Shown in pieces: positions 24,167 through 31,684 of a stretch of 33,140 bases of DNA (positions are counted from its first letter, which is position 1; each line of letters opens with the position of its first letter). The position numbers and the translations under genes are program-made. Under the pieces are notes generated by a model that was given only the letters and a program-made list of their open reading frames with translations, searched no databases and was not told the DNA's origin. Origin of the DNA: Chloroflexota bacterium (GTDB taxonomy: Bacteria; Chloroflexota; Chloroflexia; Thermomicrobiales; CFX8); assembly GCA_003577355.1 (NCBI GenBank), contig QEUZ01000003.1, positions 1 to 33,140 on the forward strand. Direction: 5' to 3'.

Positions 24167-24709
24167 GTGCGCATCGGCATTTACCCTGGGAGCTTCGACC
24201 CAATTACCAACGGGCATATTGATATTGCCCGGCGCGCCGCGCACCTGTTCGACCACCTCATCGTCGCGATCTACGACGGGGGCGGAAAATCTGCGAAGCG
24301 CAGCTTGTTCACCGCTGACGAACGCATCACTCTGGCTCGTGGTTGCCTCGACGAGCTCGGCAATGTCAGCGTTGACACGTTTGAAGAGTTGCTCGTAGAC
24401 TACGCGCGTCGGGTGGGGGCACAGACGATCGTCCGAGGGCTGCGAGCAGTATCAGATTTCGAGTTCGAGTTCAAACTGGCGCATATGTACCAGCATCTTG
24501 CTCCGGAACTGGACGTTATTTGTCTGATGACCAGTTCGAGTCATGCGTTCATCAGCTCGAGCATCATCAAAGAAGTCGCCTCGTTGGGGGGATCTGTGCG
24601 TGGGCTGGTTCCAGGAACAGTGGCCGACGCGCTCGAAGCACGGTTTCAGCCCGAGGCGCGCCTACCGAACACCGCTGATGCCTGGCGTCCGGCAAGCGGC
24701 GATCACTAA
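24167..24709 (+). CDS. coaD: Pantetheine-phosphate adenylyltransferase
   Basis: 180 residues from the GTG at 24167, chosen because it gives the canonical N-terminus 'MRIGIYPGSFDPITNGHIDI'. A GTG five codons earlier is possible. The nucleotidyltransferase signature NGHIDI (HxGH-type) and the C-terminal 'ISSSIIKEVASLGG' are intact, with 'IVRGLRAVSDFEFE' between them. CoaD forms dephospho-CoA from 4'-phosphopantetheine and ATP, the penultimate step of CoA synthesis. That supplies the prosthetic group for the acyl carrier protein encoded downstream. The last about 20 residues are a polar extension beyond the usual 160-residue length. Confidence 0.96.
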   Translation: MRIGIYPGSFDPITNGHIDIARRAAHLFDHLIVAIYDGGGKSAKRSLFTADERITLARGCLDELGNVSVDTFEELLVDYARRVGAQTIVRGLRAVSDFEFEFKLAHMYQHLAPELDVICLMTSSSHAFISSSIIKEVASLGGSVRGLVPGTVADALEARFQPEARLPNTADAWRPASGDH

Positions 24710-24751
24710 CGACGGCAGCGGCGAGATGCCGGCAATCGGAACGAGCAGTAC

Positions 24752-25255
24752 ATGGCCCGCGAATCTCGACGGTCTGCGTCCTTGGCGCAACCGACAGATA
24801 TCAACGCATTGATCGACCGCCTCACGGAATTGGCAACCGACGGACGCCGGTTTCCGATTGGCGGTCGCATCATGATTGACGAACAGGACTTCTTCGATAC
24901 GCTCGACCAGATCCGTTTGGCGCTGCCGACTGAGATCCAACAAGCTCGGCGAGTGGTGCAGGATCGACAGAAAGTGATTCTGGAGGCCCAGGCCGAGGCG
25001 GAGCGCATCGTGAGCGTCGCTCGTGAGAAGGCGAACTACATGATGAGCGACCGTGGGCTGATGGCCGAGGCAAAGGCGCGCGGCGACGACCACATCCGCC
25101 AGTCACGCGAGCAGATGCGACGTTCCATGAGCGAGTTCGAAGCGTATGCGCTCAAGGTACTGGAACGCTTGGAAACAACGTTGCGCACCGAGCTTGATGA
25201 CATTGAGCAGGTCAAAGAGCTCATTCGCCAACCCCGAGCGCGGCTCGACCCGTGA
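24752..25255 (+). CDS. Coiled-coil DivIVA/SepIVA-like protein
   Basis: 167 residues, mostly charged and alpha-helical from about residue 55 onward ('RRVVQDRQKVILEAQAEAER', 'QSREQMRRSMSEFE'). No catalytic motif is visible. The heptad-like, Ala/Glu/Arg-rich helix resembles DivIVA-family and V-ATPase subunit H/F0 b-type stalks, which is why such genes are often called ATPase. In actinobacteria the gene between coaD and the DUF177 gene is sepIVA, a septum/cell-envelope DivIVA paralogue, and this gene occupies the same slot. A role in envelope growth or division is therefore a positional inference. The gene starts 42 bases after coaD. Confidence 0.75.
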   Translation: MARESRRSASLAQPTDINALIDRLTELATDGRRFPIGGRIMIDEQDFFDTLDQIRLALPTEIQQARRVVQDRQKVILEAQAEAERIVSVAREKANYMMSDRGLMAEAKARGDDHIRQSREQMRRSMSEFEAYALKVLERLETTLRTELDDIEQVKELIRQPRARLDP

Positions 25256-25343
25256 GCCGTGCCTGCACTCAATGCGTTTCCGCACAAATTGGGACGCGAA
25301 TGTCGCGGCTGCGTCATCACCCGAGAGAATCGCCTGCAGTGGG

Positions 25344-25373
25344 TTGACCGGGCTGCGCAAGACGGCATATACT
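25344..25373 (+). promoter_or_regulatory. Strong sigma-70-type promoter before yceD
   Basis: TTGACC (25344-25349) and TATACT (25368-25373) are spaced by 18 bases. Transcription would begin near 25380, about 45 bases before the yceD start. It suggests that yceD-rpmF and the fab genes have their own promoter in addition to read-through from coaD. Confidence 0.6.
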
Positions 25374-25424
25374 CCCAAAGTTGTGCTTGTACGCGGGCTG
25401 CGCGCAACTAGCCAGGTGACGACC

Positions 25425-25997
25425 ATGGAACAGAGCGGCGACCACGTCCCTGGTGACAGTGTGACCGTCCTCTACAACGACACGATCATCAATATTGCTC
25501 AGCTCCTGAAGGAGAACGTCGGCGCTTCGCGCCGATACATCCTGCGGCTCGACTGGTTTGCGCTGGACCAGGACATCATGGCGCGTGATGTTGAGGCCGA
25601 CGCGAAAGTGACGCGGATCAACACCGGAGTGCTCGTGACTGGACATACCAGCGGGACCGCATTGATCGAGTGCGTGCGGTGCCTGGAAATGTACGAGCAA
25701 CCATTTGCGGATGAGTTTGACCAGGAATACCGACCGACGATCGACATCCGTAGCGGTGTGCCAGTGACGCAACCTGAGCCGAATGAGGAGCTCGGCGTGA
25801 TCGACGACATGCACCAGCTTGATCTCGCCGAACCGATTCGCCAGGTAGCGATCGTTGCATTGCCGATCAAGCCGATTTGCCGGGAAGAATGTCCGGGTCT
25901 GCCGGAACAGGCAACACTTGCGCTCGGCAGCGTTGACGAGCGTTTTGAGGCGCTGGAGCGTCTACTGCGTGAGGAAACGGTCGCTGACGAAGGCTAA
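25425..25997 (+). CDS. yceD: YceD/DUF177 family protein, rRNA/ribosome-associated
   Basis: 190 residues from the ATG at 25425, with AGGTG eight bases upstream. The same frame is open for 93 codons further left, but that part overlaps the coiled-coil gene and is not protein-like. DUF177 hallmarks are present: 'CVRCLEMYEQPF' (C83, C86), an acidic middle section, and 'CREECPGLP' (C152, C156), four cysteines that could bind zinc. YceD is co-conserved with rpmF and linked to 23S rRNA metabolism. Here it precedes rpmF by 46 bases, the classic pairing. Confidence 0.9.
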   Translation: MEQSGDHVPGDSVTVLYNDTIINIAQLLKENVGASRRYILRLDWFALDQDIMARDVEADAKVTRINTGVLVTGHTSGTALIECVRCLEMYEQPFADEFDQEYRPTIDIRSGVPVTQPEPNEELGVIDDMHQLDLAEPIRQVAIVALPIKPICREECPGLPEQATLALGSVDERFEALERLLREETVADEG

Positions 25998-26043
25998 GCT
26001 TGCACAGCCCAGCGACCCGCGATAGTAAGGATAGGGTACGGGA

Positions 26044-26250
26044 ATGGGAGCACTACCAAAACAGCGAATCACCCGCGCGCGGCAGGGACTGCGCCGCCAG
26101 CACTTGCGCCTGAAAGCCCCGCACCTGATGGTGTGTCCGCAGTGCCGCGAGATGAAGCGACAGCACCATGTTTGCCCGACGTGTGGATACTACGCCGGTC
26201 GGCAGGTTGTCGAAATCGAAGTCCGCGAGCGGCGAAGCAATCCGAACTAA
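26044..26250 (+). CDS. rpmF: Ribosomal protein L32 (bL32), zinc-ribbon form
   Basis: 68 residues, basic. The N-terminus 'MGALPKQRITRARQGLRRQH' fits the bL32 pattern (usually AVPKRK.S..R...RR.H). Two CxxC pairs, C31/C34 and C44/C47 (CPQC ... CPTCG), make this the zinc-binding form rather than the C-minus form made under zinc limitation. It is a structural protein of the large subunit near the exit tunnel. It lies between yceD and the fatty acid genes, as in many bacteria. Confidence 0.93.
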   Translation: MGALPKQRITRARQGLRRQHLRLKAPHLMVCPQCREMKRQHHVCPTCGYYAGRQVVEIEVRERRSNPN

Positions 26251-26354
26251 CGTCTGCGCGAGAACCCGTTCCCTTGCCCGGCAGTTGCGCCGGACTTGGA
26301 GTTCGGGGAAGATCTGATACGTCGCGTTGACTGTTGGGGCGGGAGGGCCACGCG

Positions 26355-27365
26355 ATGCGCTACGCCGCGATCACGGGCTGGGGAATGCATGTCCCGGAAC
26401 GCGTGCTGACGAACAACGACCTCGAGGAGATGGTTGCAACCTCCGACGACTGGATCGTCAGCCGCACCGGTATACGTGAGCGACGCTTGGCGGCGCCCCA
26501 CGAAACCGCGACGAGCATGGCTGTGGCTGCAGCGAAACAGGCGTGCGACCGTGCTGGGATTGCGCCGCAAGCGATTGAGCTGATCGTTGTTGGAACATTT
26601 ACCGCCGATCAGCAGATGCCGTCGATCGCCTGCGAAGTCCACCGTGAGCTGGGAGCAGCGCGCGCTGCGGCGTTCGACGTCAACGCTGCCTGTACCAGTT
26701 TCATGTATGCCTTGATTGCGGCGACGCAGTTCGTGCGCACCGGCATGTATTCCACCGTTCTTGTCGTTGGGGTTGACATCAATTCCCGTTTCATCGATTA
26801 CACCGATCGAGGGACCTGTGTCCTCTTTGGGGATGGCGCTGGAGCGGTTGTGCTGCAAGCCAGCGAGGAGCCCGCTGGGCTGCTCTCCAGTGTGCTTGGC
26901 GCCGACGGTTCCGCTGGCCATGTGCTGACGCTGGGTGATCCAGAGCAACTCGCCCACCTCAATGGTGTGAGCGAGATGCCGCGCCCCTACATGAAGATGA
27001 ACGGTTCCGAAGTGTTCCGCTTCGCGGTGCGCATTATGGGTGACGCAGCCGCCGAAGCGATCGAGCAGGCCGGACTGACCTATCAGGACATTGACGCGCT
27101 GGTGCCGCACCAGGCGAATATGCGCATCATTGATGCTGCCGCGCGACGGATCGCATTGCCACGTGAAAAAGTGTGGGTGAACGTCGAGCGCTACGGCAAT
27201 ACATCCTCGGCCTCGGTGCCGATCTGCCTTGTGGAAGCAGAACGCGAAGGGTTCATCCGGGACGGCATGAACGTCGTTGTTGTCGCATTTGGTGGCGGGC
27301 TCACGTGGGCGTCGGGCGTGTTGCGCTGGGGTCCGGGGAGCGTCGTCCGGGAGCGGATAGCATGA
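26355..27365 (+). CDS. fabH: Beta-ketoacyl-ACP synthase III
   Basis: 336 residues from the ATG at 26355, which has GGAGGG nine bases upstream; a TTG seven codons earlier is less likely. The catalytic triad is complete: C113 (NAACTSFMY), H252 (VPHQANMRII) and N282 (ERYGNTSSAS). 'SDDWIVSRTGIRERR' near the N-terminus is a KASIII signature. The enzyme condenses acetyl-CoA (or a branched starter) with malonyl-ACP to begin fatty acid synthesis. Starter preference is not readable from this sequence by eye. Its TGA overlaps the fabD ATG by four bases. Confidence 0.96.
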   Translation: MRYAAITGWGMHVPERVLTNNDLEEMVATSDDWIVSRTGIRERRLAAPHETATSMAVAAAKQACDRAGIAPQAIELIVVGTFTADQQMPSIACEVHRELGAARAAAFDVNAACTSFMYALIAATQFVRTGMYSTVLVVGVDINSRFIDYTDRGTCVLFGDGAGAVVLQASEEPAGLLSSVLGADGSAGHVLTLGDPEQLAHLNGVSEMPRPYMKMNGSEVFRFAVRIMGDAAAEAIEQAGLTYQDIDALVPHQANMRIIDAAARRIALPREKVWVNVERYGNTSSASVPICLVEAEREGFIRDGMNVVVVAFGGGLTWASGVLRWGPGSVVRERIA

Positions 27366-28291
27366 CGCCAGGTGTTGCGTGGGTATTCCCCGGTCAAGGC
27401 TCCCAAGCCGTCGGCATGGGTCGTGATCTCGCTGGACGGGCAACAGAGGCCGCTGAAGTCTTCCGCATTGCCGATACCACCCTGAACATGCCGATTTCCG
27501 ATTTGTGCTGGAATGGCCCCGAGGCGGAGCTTACACGCACGGCAAACCAGCAGCCCGCCGTGTTGACGACCAGCATTGCGCATCTGCGAGTCCTGTTGCG
27601 GGAGAACTTGCTGCCCGAACCAGATTATGTGGCCGGTCATTCCCTTGGTGAGTATTCGGCGCTCGTCGCCGCGCAAGCCCTTGATTTGGCGGATGGATTG
27701 CGGCTCGTCCGCCGGCGCGGCGAGCTGATGGAGCAGTTTGGTCGCGGCGGGATGATCGCGGTGCTTGGGTTGGATGACGAAGCGCTCTCGCTGGTTGCGA
27801 GTGAAAGCGGCGCGGAAGTTGCCAATTTCAACGCCCCCGGTCAGACGACGCTTTCTGGTACTGACGACGCCTTGGCGGTGGCGGAGCTTGCGGCGAAAGC
27901 ACGGGGCGCCCGGCGAGTCGTTCGTCTGGCGGTGAACGGTGCGTTCCACTCATCGCTCATGGCGCCCGTGGCAGAAGCGCTTCGCAACGACATCGAGCAA
28001 ACGCACGTTGCCAAACCTCGCATACCATTGATCAGTAATGTCACTGCAGAGCCGATCGTGCACCCGGATGACATCCGACGTGAGCTCGTTGAACAAGTTT
28101 GCGCCTCAGTGCAGTGGACCCGTTCGGTCCAGACGATGATCGAACTTGGAGTTTCACACTTTTATGAGATTGGCCACGGCAGCGTGCTGTCCGGGCTCAT
28201 CGGGCGCATCGACAAGAGCACGACAACCTTCACGTCCGACAAGCTCCTCGCAAGCGGCGGAGCGCGGGCAACGAGCGGAGGGGCACGATGA
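27362..28291 (+). CDS. fabD: Malonyl-CoA:ACP transacylase
   Basis: 309 residues from the ATG at 27362, which overlaps the fabH stop (ATGA). The N-terminal 'WVFPGQGSQAVGMG' forms part of the oxyanion hole. The nucleophile is S94 in GHSLGEYSAL, with R119 for the malonyl carboxylate and H196 in 'NGAFHSSLM'. All key residues are present. It loads malonate onto ACP for FabH and the elongation enzymes. The C-terminus ends in a Gly/Ala/Arg-rich tail (about 15 residues) that is probably unstructured. It overlaps fabG by four bases. Confidence 0.97.
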   Translation: MTPGVAWVFPGQGSQAVGMGRDLAGRATEAAEVFRIADTTLNMPISDLCWNGPEAELTRTANQQPAVLTTSIAHLRVLLRENLLPEPDYVAGHSLGEYSALVAAQALDLADGLRLVRRRGELMEQFGRGGMIAVLGLDDEALSLVASESGAEVANFNAPGQTTLSGTDDALAVAELAAKARGARRVVRLAVNGAFHSSLMAPVAEALRNDIEQTHVAKPRIPLISNVTAEPIVHPDDIRRELVEQVCASVQWTRSVQTMIELGVSHFYEIGHGSVLSGLIGRIDKSTTTFTSDKLLASGGARATSGGAR

Positions 28292-29043
28292 GCGCCGAAC
28301 CATCGTCTGGCGTAGCGATCGTCACTGGGGCAGTGCGTGGCATTGGGCGGGCAGTCTGCCTGGAGTTGGCACGCGCCGGGTATCGTGTGGTTGCCAACTA
28401 CCGAGGGGACGACGAGCTTGCCCAAAGCCTCGTCTCCGAGATCGCACAAGAGGGTGGTCACGCGGTCGCGTTGCGGGCCGATGTGACTGTAGCCGACGAT
28501 GTCGCTGGTTTGATCGAGGGCACACTGAGCACGTTTGGGCGGCTTGACGTGCTCGTGAACAACGCCGGCATCACCCGCGATACGTTACTCATGCGCATGA
28601 GCGAGACTGACTGGGACGCGGTCTTGACGACGAACTTGAAAGGCGCCTTCCTCTGCTCAAAGGCGGCGATCCGGCCGATGATGCGCCAGCGTTCCGGTTC
28701 GATCATCAACCTCACCTCGGTGGTGGGTTTGGTCGGGAATGCCGGACAGACGAACTACGCGGCAGCGAAGGCAGGGCTGGTGGGATTCACCAAGTCGCTT
28801 GCCAAAGAGGTCGGGTCGCGTGGCATTACCGTCAACGCGGTCGCCCCTGGGTTTATCGAAACCCGGCTCACCGACGTTCTGCCAGACGAGCTCAAGGGAA
28901 CGATCCAGACGCAGATCCCTCTCGGACGCATGGGCAGGCCGGAAGACGTTGCTGGCGTGGTTGCGTTTTTGGCCTCTCCGGCTGCGCGGTACATCACCGG
29001 GGCAGTGATCTCGGTCGATGGTGGACTGTTCATGGCGACCTGA
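28288..29043 (+). CDS. fabG: 3-oxoacyl-ACP reductase
   Basis: 251 residues from the ATG at 28288, overlapping the fabD stop. A classical short-chain dehydrogenase: cofactor motif TGAVRGIG (13-20), NNAG at 91-94, N116, catalytic S144 (INLTSVVG), Y157 and K161 (NYAAAKAG). 'APGFIETRLTDVLP' and 'GAVISVDGGLFM' at the C-terminus are typical of FabG. It reduces 3-oxoacyl-ACP with NADPH. Position directly after fabH and fabD supports the fatty-acid role over other SDR functions. Confidence 0.96.
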   Translation: MSAEPSSGVAIVTGAVRGIGRAVCLELARAGYRVVANYRGDDELAQSLVSEIAQEGGHAVALRADVTVADDVAGLIEGTLSTFGRLDVLVNNAGITRDTLLMRMSETDWDAVLTTNLKGAFLCSKAAIRPMMRQRSGSIINLTSVVGLVGNAGQTNYAAAKAGLVGFTKSLAKEVGSRGITVNAVAPGFIETRLTDVLPDELKGTIQTQIPLGRMGRPEDVAGVVAFLASPAARYITGAVISVDGGLFMAT

Positions 29044-29076
29044 TCGCACGGGGCGATCGACCAGAGACATGGACCG

Positions 29077-30474
29077 ATGTTCGAGAAGATTCTGATTGCG
29101 AACCGAGGTGAGATCGCGCTGCGGGTGCTACGTGCCTGCCACGACCTCGGCGTGCCTGCGGTTGTTGCCTACAGCGATGTCGATCGTGATTCGCTGCCGG
29201 TGCGCTTAGCCGATGAGGCCGTGTGCATTGGGCCGGCCCCGGCGGCGAAGTCGTACAACCACATACCCTCGGTCATCAGCGCGGCGCTTGCGACTGGCTG
29301 CGATGCGATTCACCCTGGGTATGGCTTTCTTGCAGAGAATGCATACATCGCCGAGATTTGCCGGGAGTGTGGCCTCACCTTCATCGGGCCGGAACCCGGT
29401 GTAATTGAGCTAATGGCGGATAAATCGACCGCGCGCCAGACAGCGCGCAGAGCTGGTGTGCCTGTGTTGCCCGGTACACCCGACGCGCTGACCGGCGCGC
29501 TGGATATCCGCCAGCTTGCCAAGGACGTTGGCTTCCCGATGATCCTCAAGGCTGTCGCCGGAGGTGGTGGTCGCGGGATGCGCATCGTCAACGACGAGCG
29601 TGACTTGCTGCGGCTCCTGCCCCTTGCGCAGGCTGAGGCGCAGTCGGCCTTTTCAAACGGGGGCGTCTACGCAGAGCGATACCTAGAACGTCCGCGTCAC
29701 ATTGAGGTGCAGGTGCTCGCCGACAAGCACGGGAAGGTGCTGACGCTCGGTGAACGTGACTGTTCGCTCCAACGCCGGCACCAGAAGCTTATTGAGGAAG
29801 CGCCAGCGCCGGCAATATCGAAGAAACTGCGTTCGGCGCTCGAAAAGTCAGCGGCGAAGATCGCCAAAACGATCAATTACACCGGAGTCGGCACATTCGA
29901 GTTCCTGGTGGATCAAGACGAGAACTCGTACTTCATCGAAGCAAACACGCGTGTGCAAGTTGAGCATCCTGTTACCGAAGCAGTGACCGGCATCGACATC
30001 ATCGTCTGGCAGATCCGCGTAGCGGCGGGAGAGCCGCTACCATTTAGTCAGGGTGACGTCGTCGTCCGCGGCCATGCGATTGAATGTCGGATCAACGCCG
30101 AGAATGCATTCCAAGGGTTCAGCCCCTCAACCGGCGTGGTTAGCGGGTTTCTTGGGCCAGGAGGACCGGGTATTCGCATCGACACCCATCTCTACCCAGG
30201 GTACGTCGTCCCCCCGAACTATGACTCACTCATTGGCAAGGTCATCGCCTGGGGAAATACGCGTGAAGAAGCGATTGCCCGGATGCGCCGGGCAATTTCC
30301 GAAACAATGATTGTCGGGATCGAAACGACGCTGCCGTTCTACCGCATGGTCTTGGACGACCCAACATATCGTTCCGGCAAGCTGGACACCGGATTAGTCA
30401 ACCAGATGCTGGAAACGATGGCGCCACTGCCGACAGGTTCAGTTGAACCCGTACTGGCTAACCACAACTCGTAA
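29077..30474 (+). CDS. accC: Biotin carboxylase subunit of acetyl-CoA (acyl-CoA) carboxylase
   Basis: 465 residues, slightly longer than E. coli AccC. 'MFEKILIANRGEIALRVLRA' opens the biotin carboxylase N-domain. The ATP-grasp has the Gly-rich lid 'AVAGGGGRGMRI', the metal-binding 'FEFLVDQDENSYFIEANTR' region (abridged: FIEANTRVQVEHPVTE) and 'RDCSLQRRHQKLIEEAPAP'. The C-domain includes 'GHAIECRINAEN' and 'NYDSLIGKVIAWG'. It carboxylates biotin on AccB using bicarbonate and ATP. There is no fused biotin-carrier domain and no accB beside it. It lies 33 bases after fabG. A propionyl-/other acyl-CoA carboxylase role is the alternative. Confidence 0.93.
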   Translation: MFEKILIANRGEIALRVLRACHDLGVPAVVAYSDVDRDSLPVRLADEAVCIGPAPAAKSYNHIPSVISAALATGCDAIHPGYGFLAENAYIAEICRECGLTFIGPEPGVIELMADKSTARQTARRAGVPVLPGTPDALTGALDIRQLAKDVGFPMILKAVAGGGGRGMRIVNDERDLLRLLPLAQAEAQSAFSNGGVYAERYLERPRHIEVQVLADKHGKVLTLGERDCSLQRRHQKLIEEAPAPAISKKLRSALEKSAAKIAKTINYTGVGTFEFLVDQDENSYFIEANTRVQVEHPVTEAVTGIDIIVWQIRVAAGEPLPFSQGDVVVRGHAIECRINAENAFQGFSPSTGVVSGFLGPGGPGIRIDTHLYPGYVVPPNYDSLIGKVIAWGNTREEAIARMRRAISETMIVGIETTLPFYRMVLDDPTYRSGKLDTGLVNQMLETMAPLPTGSVEPVLANHNS

Positions 30475-30487
30475 CGCGAGGACTATT

Positions 30488-30922
30488 GTGACGGAGCACC
30501 TTCCCGCAGCGAAGAGCGCAGCGCGTCATCAAGCTCGCACGCTGGCGTTGCAGGTCTTGTTCGAAGTTGACTTGACCCATCACCCTGTCGATGACGTGCT
30601 CGCACGGCATCAGCACGACCTGGCGTTGCCTGACGAGGTGCGCGACTATGCAACCCGGCTCGTCAATGGCGTGATGCGCGATCTCGTGGAACTTGACCGC
30701 ACCATCGGTGCTGCTGCGCCAGCATTCCCCGTCGAACAGCTCGCTGCGGTCGATCGCAACATTCTGCGGATTGCGCTTTACGAGCTCCGCAACGAACGCG
30801 ATGTCCCGATCAAGGCAGCGATCAATGAAGCGGTTGAGCTCGCTAAGCATTTCGGCGGCGACCAGTCGAGTAAGTTCGTTAATGGTGTGCTCGGAACGAT
30901 TGCCCGTGAGGCTGGGCGGTAA
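30488..30922 (+). CDS. nusB: Transcription antitermination factor NusB
   Basis: 144 residues from the GTG at 30488, preceded by GAGGA at seven bases; the open frame extends 15 codons back into accC without a good start. 'RHQARTLALQVLFEVD' near the N-terminus and 'VDRNILRIALYELRNERDVP', 'AINEAVELAKHFGGDQSSKF' and 'VNGVLGTI' in the C-terminal half are diagnostic NusB sequences. NusB pairs with NusE (S10) on boxA RNA to promote rRNA transcription. It sits 13 bases after accC, an unusual but not unique fatty-acid-operon passenger. Confidence 0.95.
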   Translation: MTEHLPAAKSAARHQARTLALQVLFEVDLTHHPVDDVLARHQHDLALPDEVRDYATRLVNGVMRDLVELDRTIGAAAPAFPVEQLAAVDRNILRIALYELRNERDVPIKAAINEAVELAKHFGGDQSSKFVNGVLGTIAREAGR

Positions 30923-30946
30923 GCCAAAATGCCCTCTGGAACGCCA

Positions 30947-30976
30947 TTGGGAACGCTTGAGCGCATCGTGCATAAT
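30947..30976 (+). promoter_or_regulatory. Candidate promoter for acpP
   Basis: TTGGGA (30947-30952) and CATAAT (30971-30976) with an 18-base spacer. It lies in the 208-base nusB-acpP spacer, and transcripts would have a leader of about 150 bases containing the two hairpins listed next. Confidence 0.5.
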
Positions 30977-30989
30977 ACCGTCGGCGTTT

Positions 30990-31011
30990 CGCCCCGGCGC
31001 AGTCCGGGGCG
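30990..31011 (+). promoter_or_regulatory. GC-rich hairpin in the acpP leader
   Basis: CGCCCCGG (30990-30997) and CCGGGGCG (31004-31011) form a perfect eight-pair stem with a six-base loop. No T-run follows. It starts about 7 bases after the predicted transcription start, so a 5'-end stabiliser is possible; a weak terminator of nusB is the alternative. Confidence 0.45.
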
Positions 31012-31078
31012 CATCCGTTCGTAGCTTGCGAAGCGTTATCTGACCAACTGCGCGCCGGGCGTCCGGGGAGCGGATGCG

Positions 31079-31100
31079 GACAGCCTCCCGATAGGCTGTC
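31079..31100 (+). promoter_or_regulatory. Hairpin just upstream of the acpP ribosome binding site
   Basis: GACAGCCT (31079-31086) and AGGCTGTC (31093-31100) form a perfect eight-pair stem with loop CCCGAT. It ends about 14 bases before the GGGGGAGG ribosome binding site, a position suited to translational control or mRNA protection of a highly expressed gene. Confidence 0.45.
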
Positions 31101-31130
31101 GCCAGATAGTACAAGGGGGAGGGACCTGCA

Positions 31131-31370
31131 TTGAGTGCCGTGCTGGAGCGTGTACAGGCAATCGTTTCCGAGCAGCTTGGAGTCGAGCCGGAGAAGGTTG
31201 TTCCCGAAGCCGAGTTCGTTGCGGATTTGAACGCCGACTCACTTGACCTGGTCGAGCTCATCATGACGCTCGAAGAGGAGTTCGGCATCGAAATCTCCGA
31301 CGAAGAAGCTGAGAAGATCGTCAAAGTGAGCGATGCGCTTGAATTCATTGAGGAGCAATCCGGCAGGTAA
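31131..31370 (+). CDS. acpP: Acyl carrier protein
   Basis: 79 residues, strongly acidic. The start is TTG at 31131, supported by an excellent ribosome binding site (GGGGGAGG, eight bases upstream); the next in-frame candidate is GTG three codons later. The phosphopantetheine attachment serine is S37 in '[12 protein letters not shown]', followed by helix II '[18 protein letters not shown]', the standard ACP recognition surface. It carries acyl chains for FabH, FabD and FabG encoded upstream, and its cofactor comes from CoA (coaD). It has its own promoter and leader rather than being tightly joined to the fab genes. Confidence 0.96.
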   Translation: MSAVLERVQAIVSEQLGVEPEKVVPEAEFVADLNADSLDLVELIMTLEEEFGIEISDEEAEKIVKVSDALEFIEEQSGR

Positions 31371-31684
31371 CGCATCGCGGTTGGTACAGCCCTGGTGAGC
31401 GTGCCCGGACGCGCACGCGCGTTCAGCGCGGAGTGTGCGATCCGGGCGTTGCGTTTGTACGTATCTCCACCGAGACCACCGGCGCCGCGCATCGCCGTGT
31501 TTTGTTACAATCGCGCTATCTGGTGCGACACAGCGGATTGCCTTGTGCTTCTGTGTTGCGCCGTTTCACTCGGCTCCGCCCCGAGGCGTTGGAGATGGAG
31601 ATCCGCTCCCGGCGTGCCGAAACATTGATGACTCTGCGGGCGATGCGGCACGAGCCGCCGCCCGGCGTGAAACCGTGAACGCGC
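31371..31684. other. Intergenic region between acpP and tatC
   Basis: 314 bases. An extended -10 promoter toward tatC is seen at 31503-31511. An open frame (31433-31678, 81 codons) ends just before tatC; its last about 27 residues are Arg-rich, but I see no ribosome binding site or family match, so I do not call it a gene. No TatA-type sequence is present. Confidence 0.5.
31503..31511 (+). promoter_or_regulatory. Extended -10 promoter candidate for tatC
   Basis: TGT-TACAAT matches the extended -10 pattern TGnTATAAT with one mismatch. There is no clear -35 box. It would give a leader of about 165 bases before the tatC start. Confidence 0.4.

Noticed and set aside
26247-27443. 398-codon minus-strand frame
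   Set aside because: Antisense of fabH, whose catalytic triad is intact on the plus strand.
31433-31678. Possible small protein of 81 codons before tatC
   Set aside because: No ribosome binding site or recognisable family; it does not look like TatA. Kept only as part of the intergenic description.
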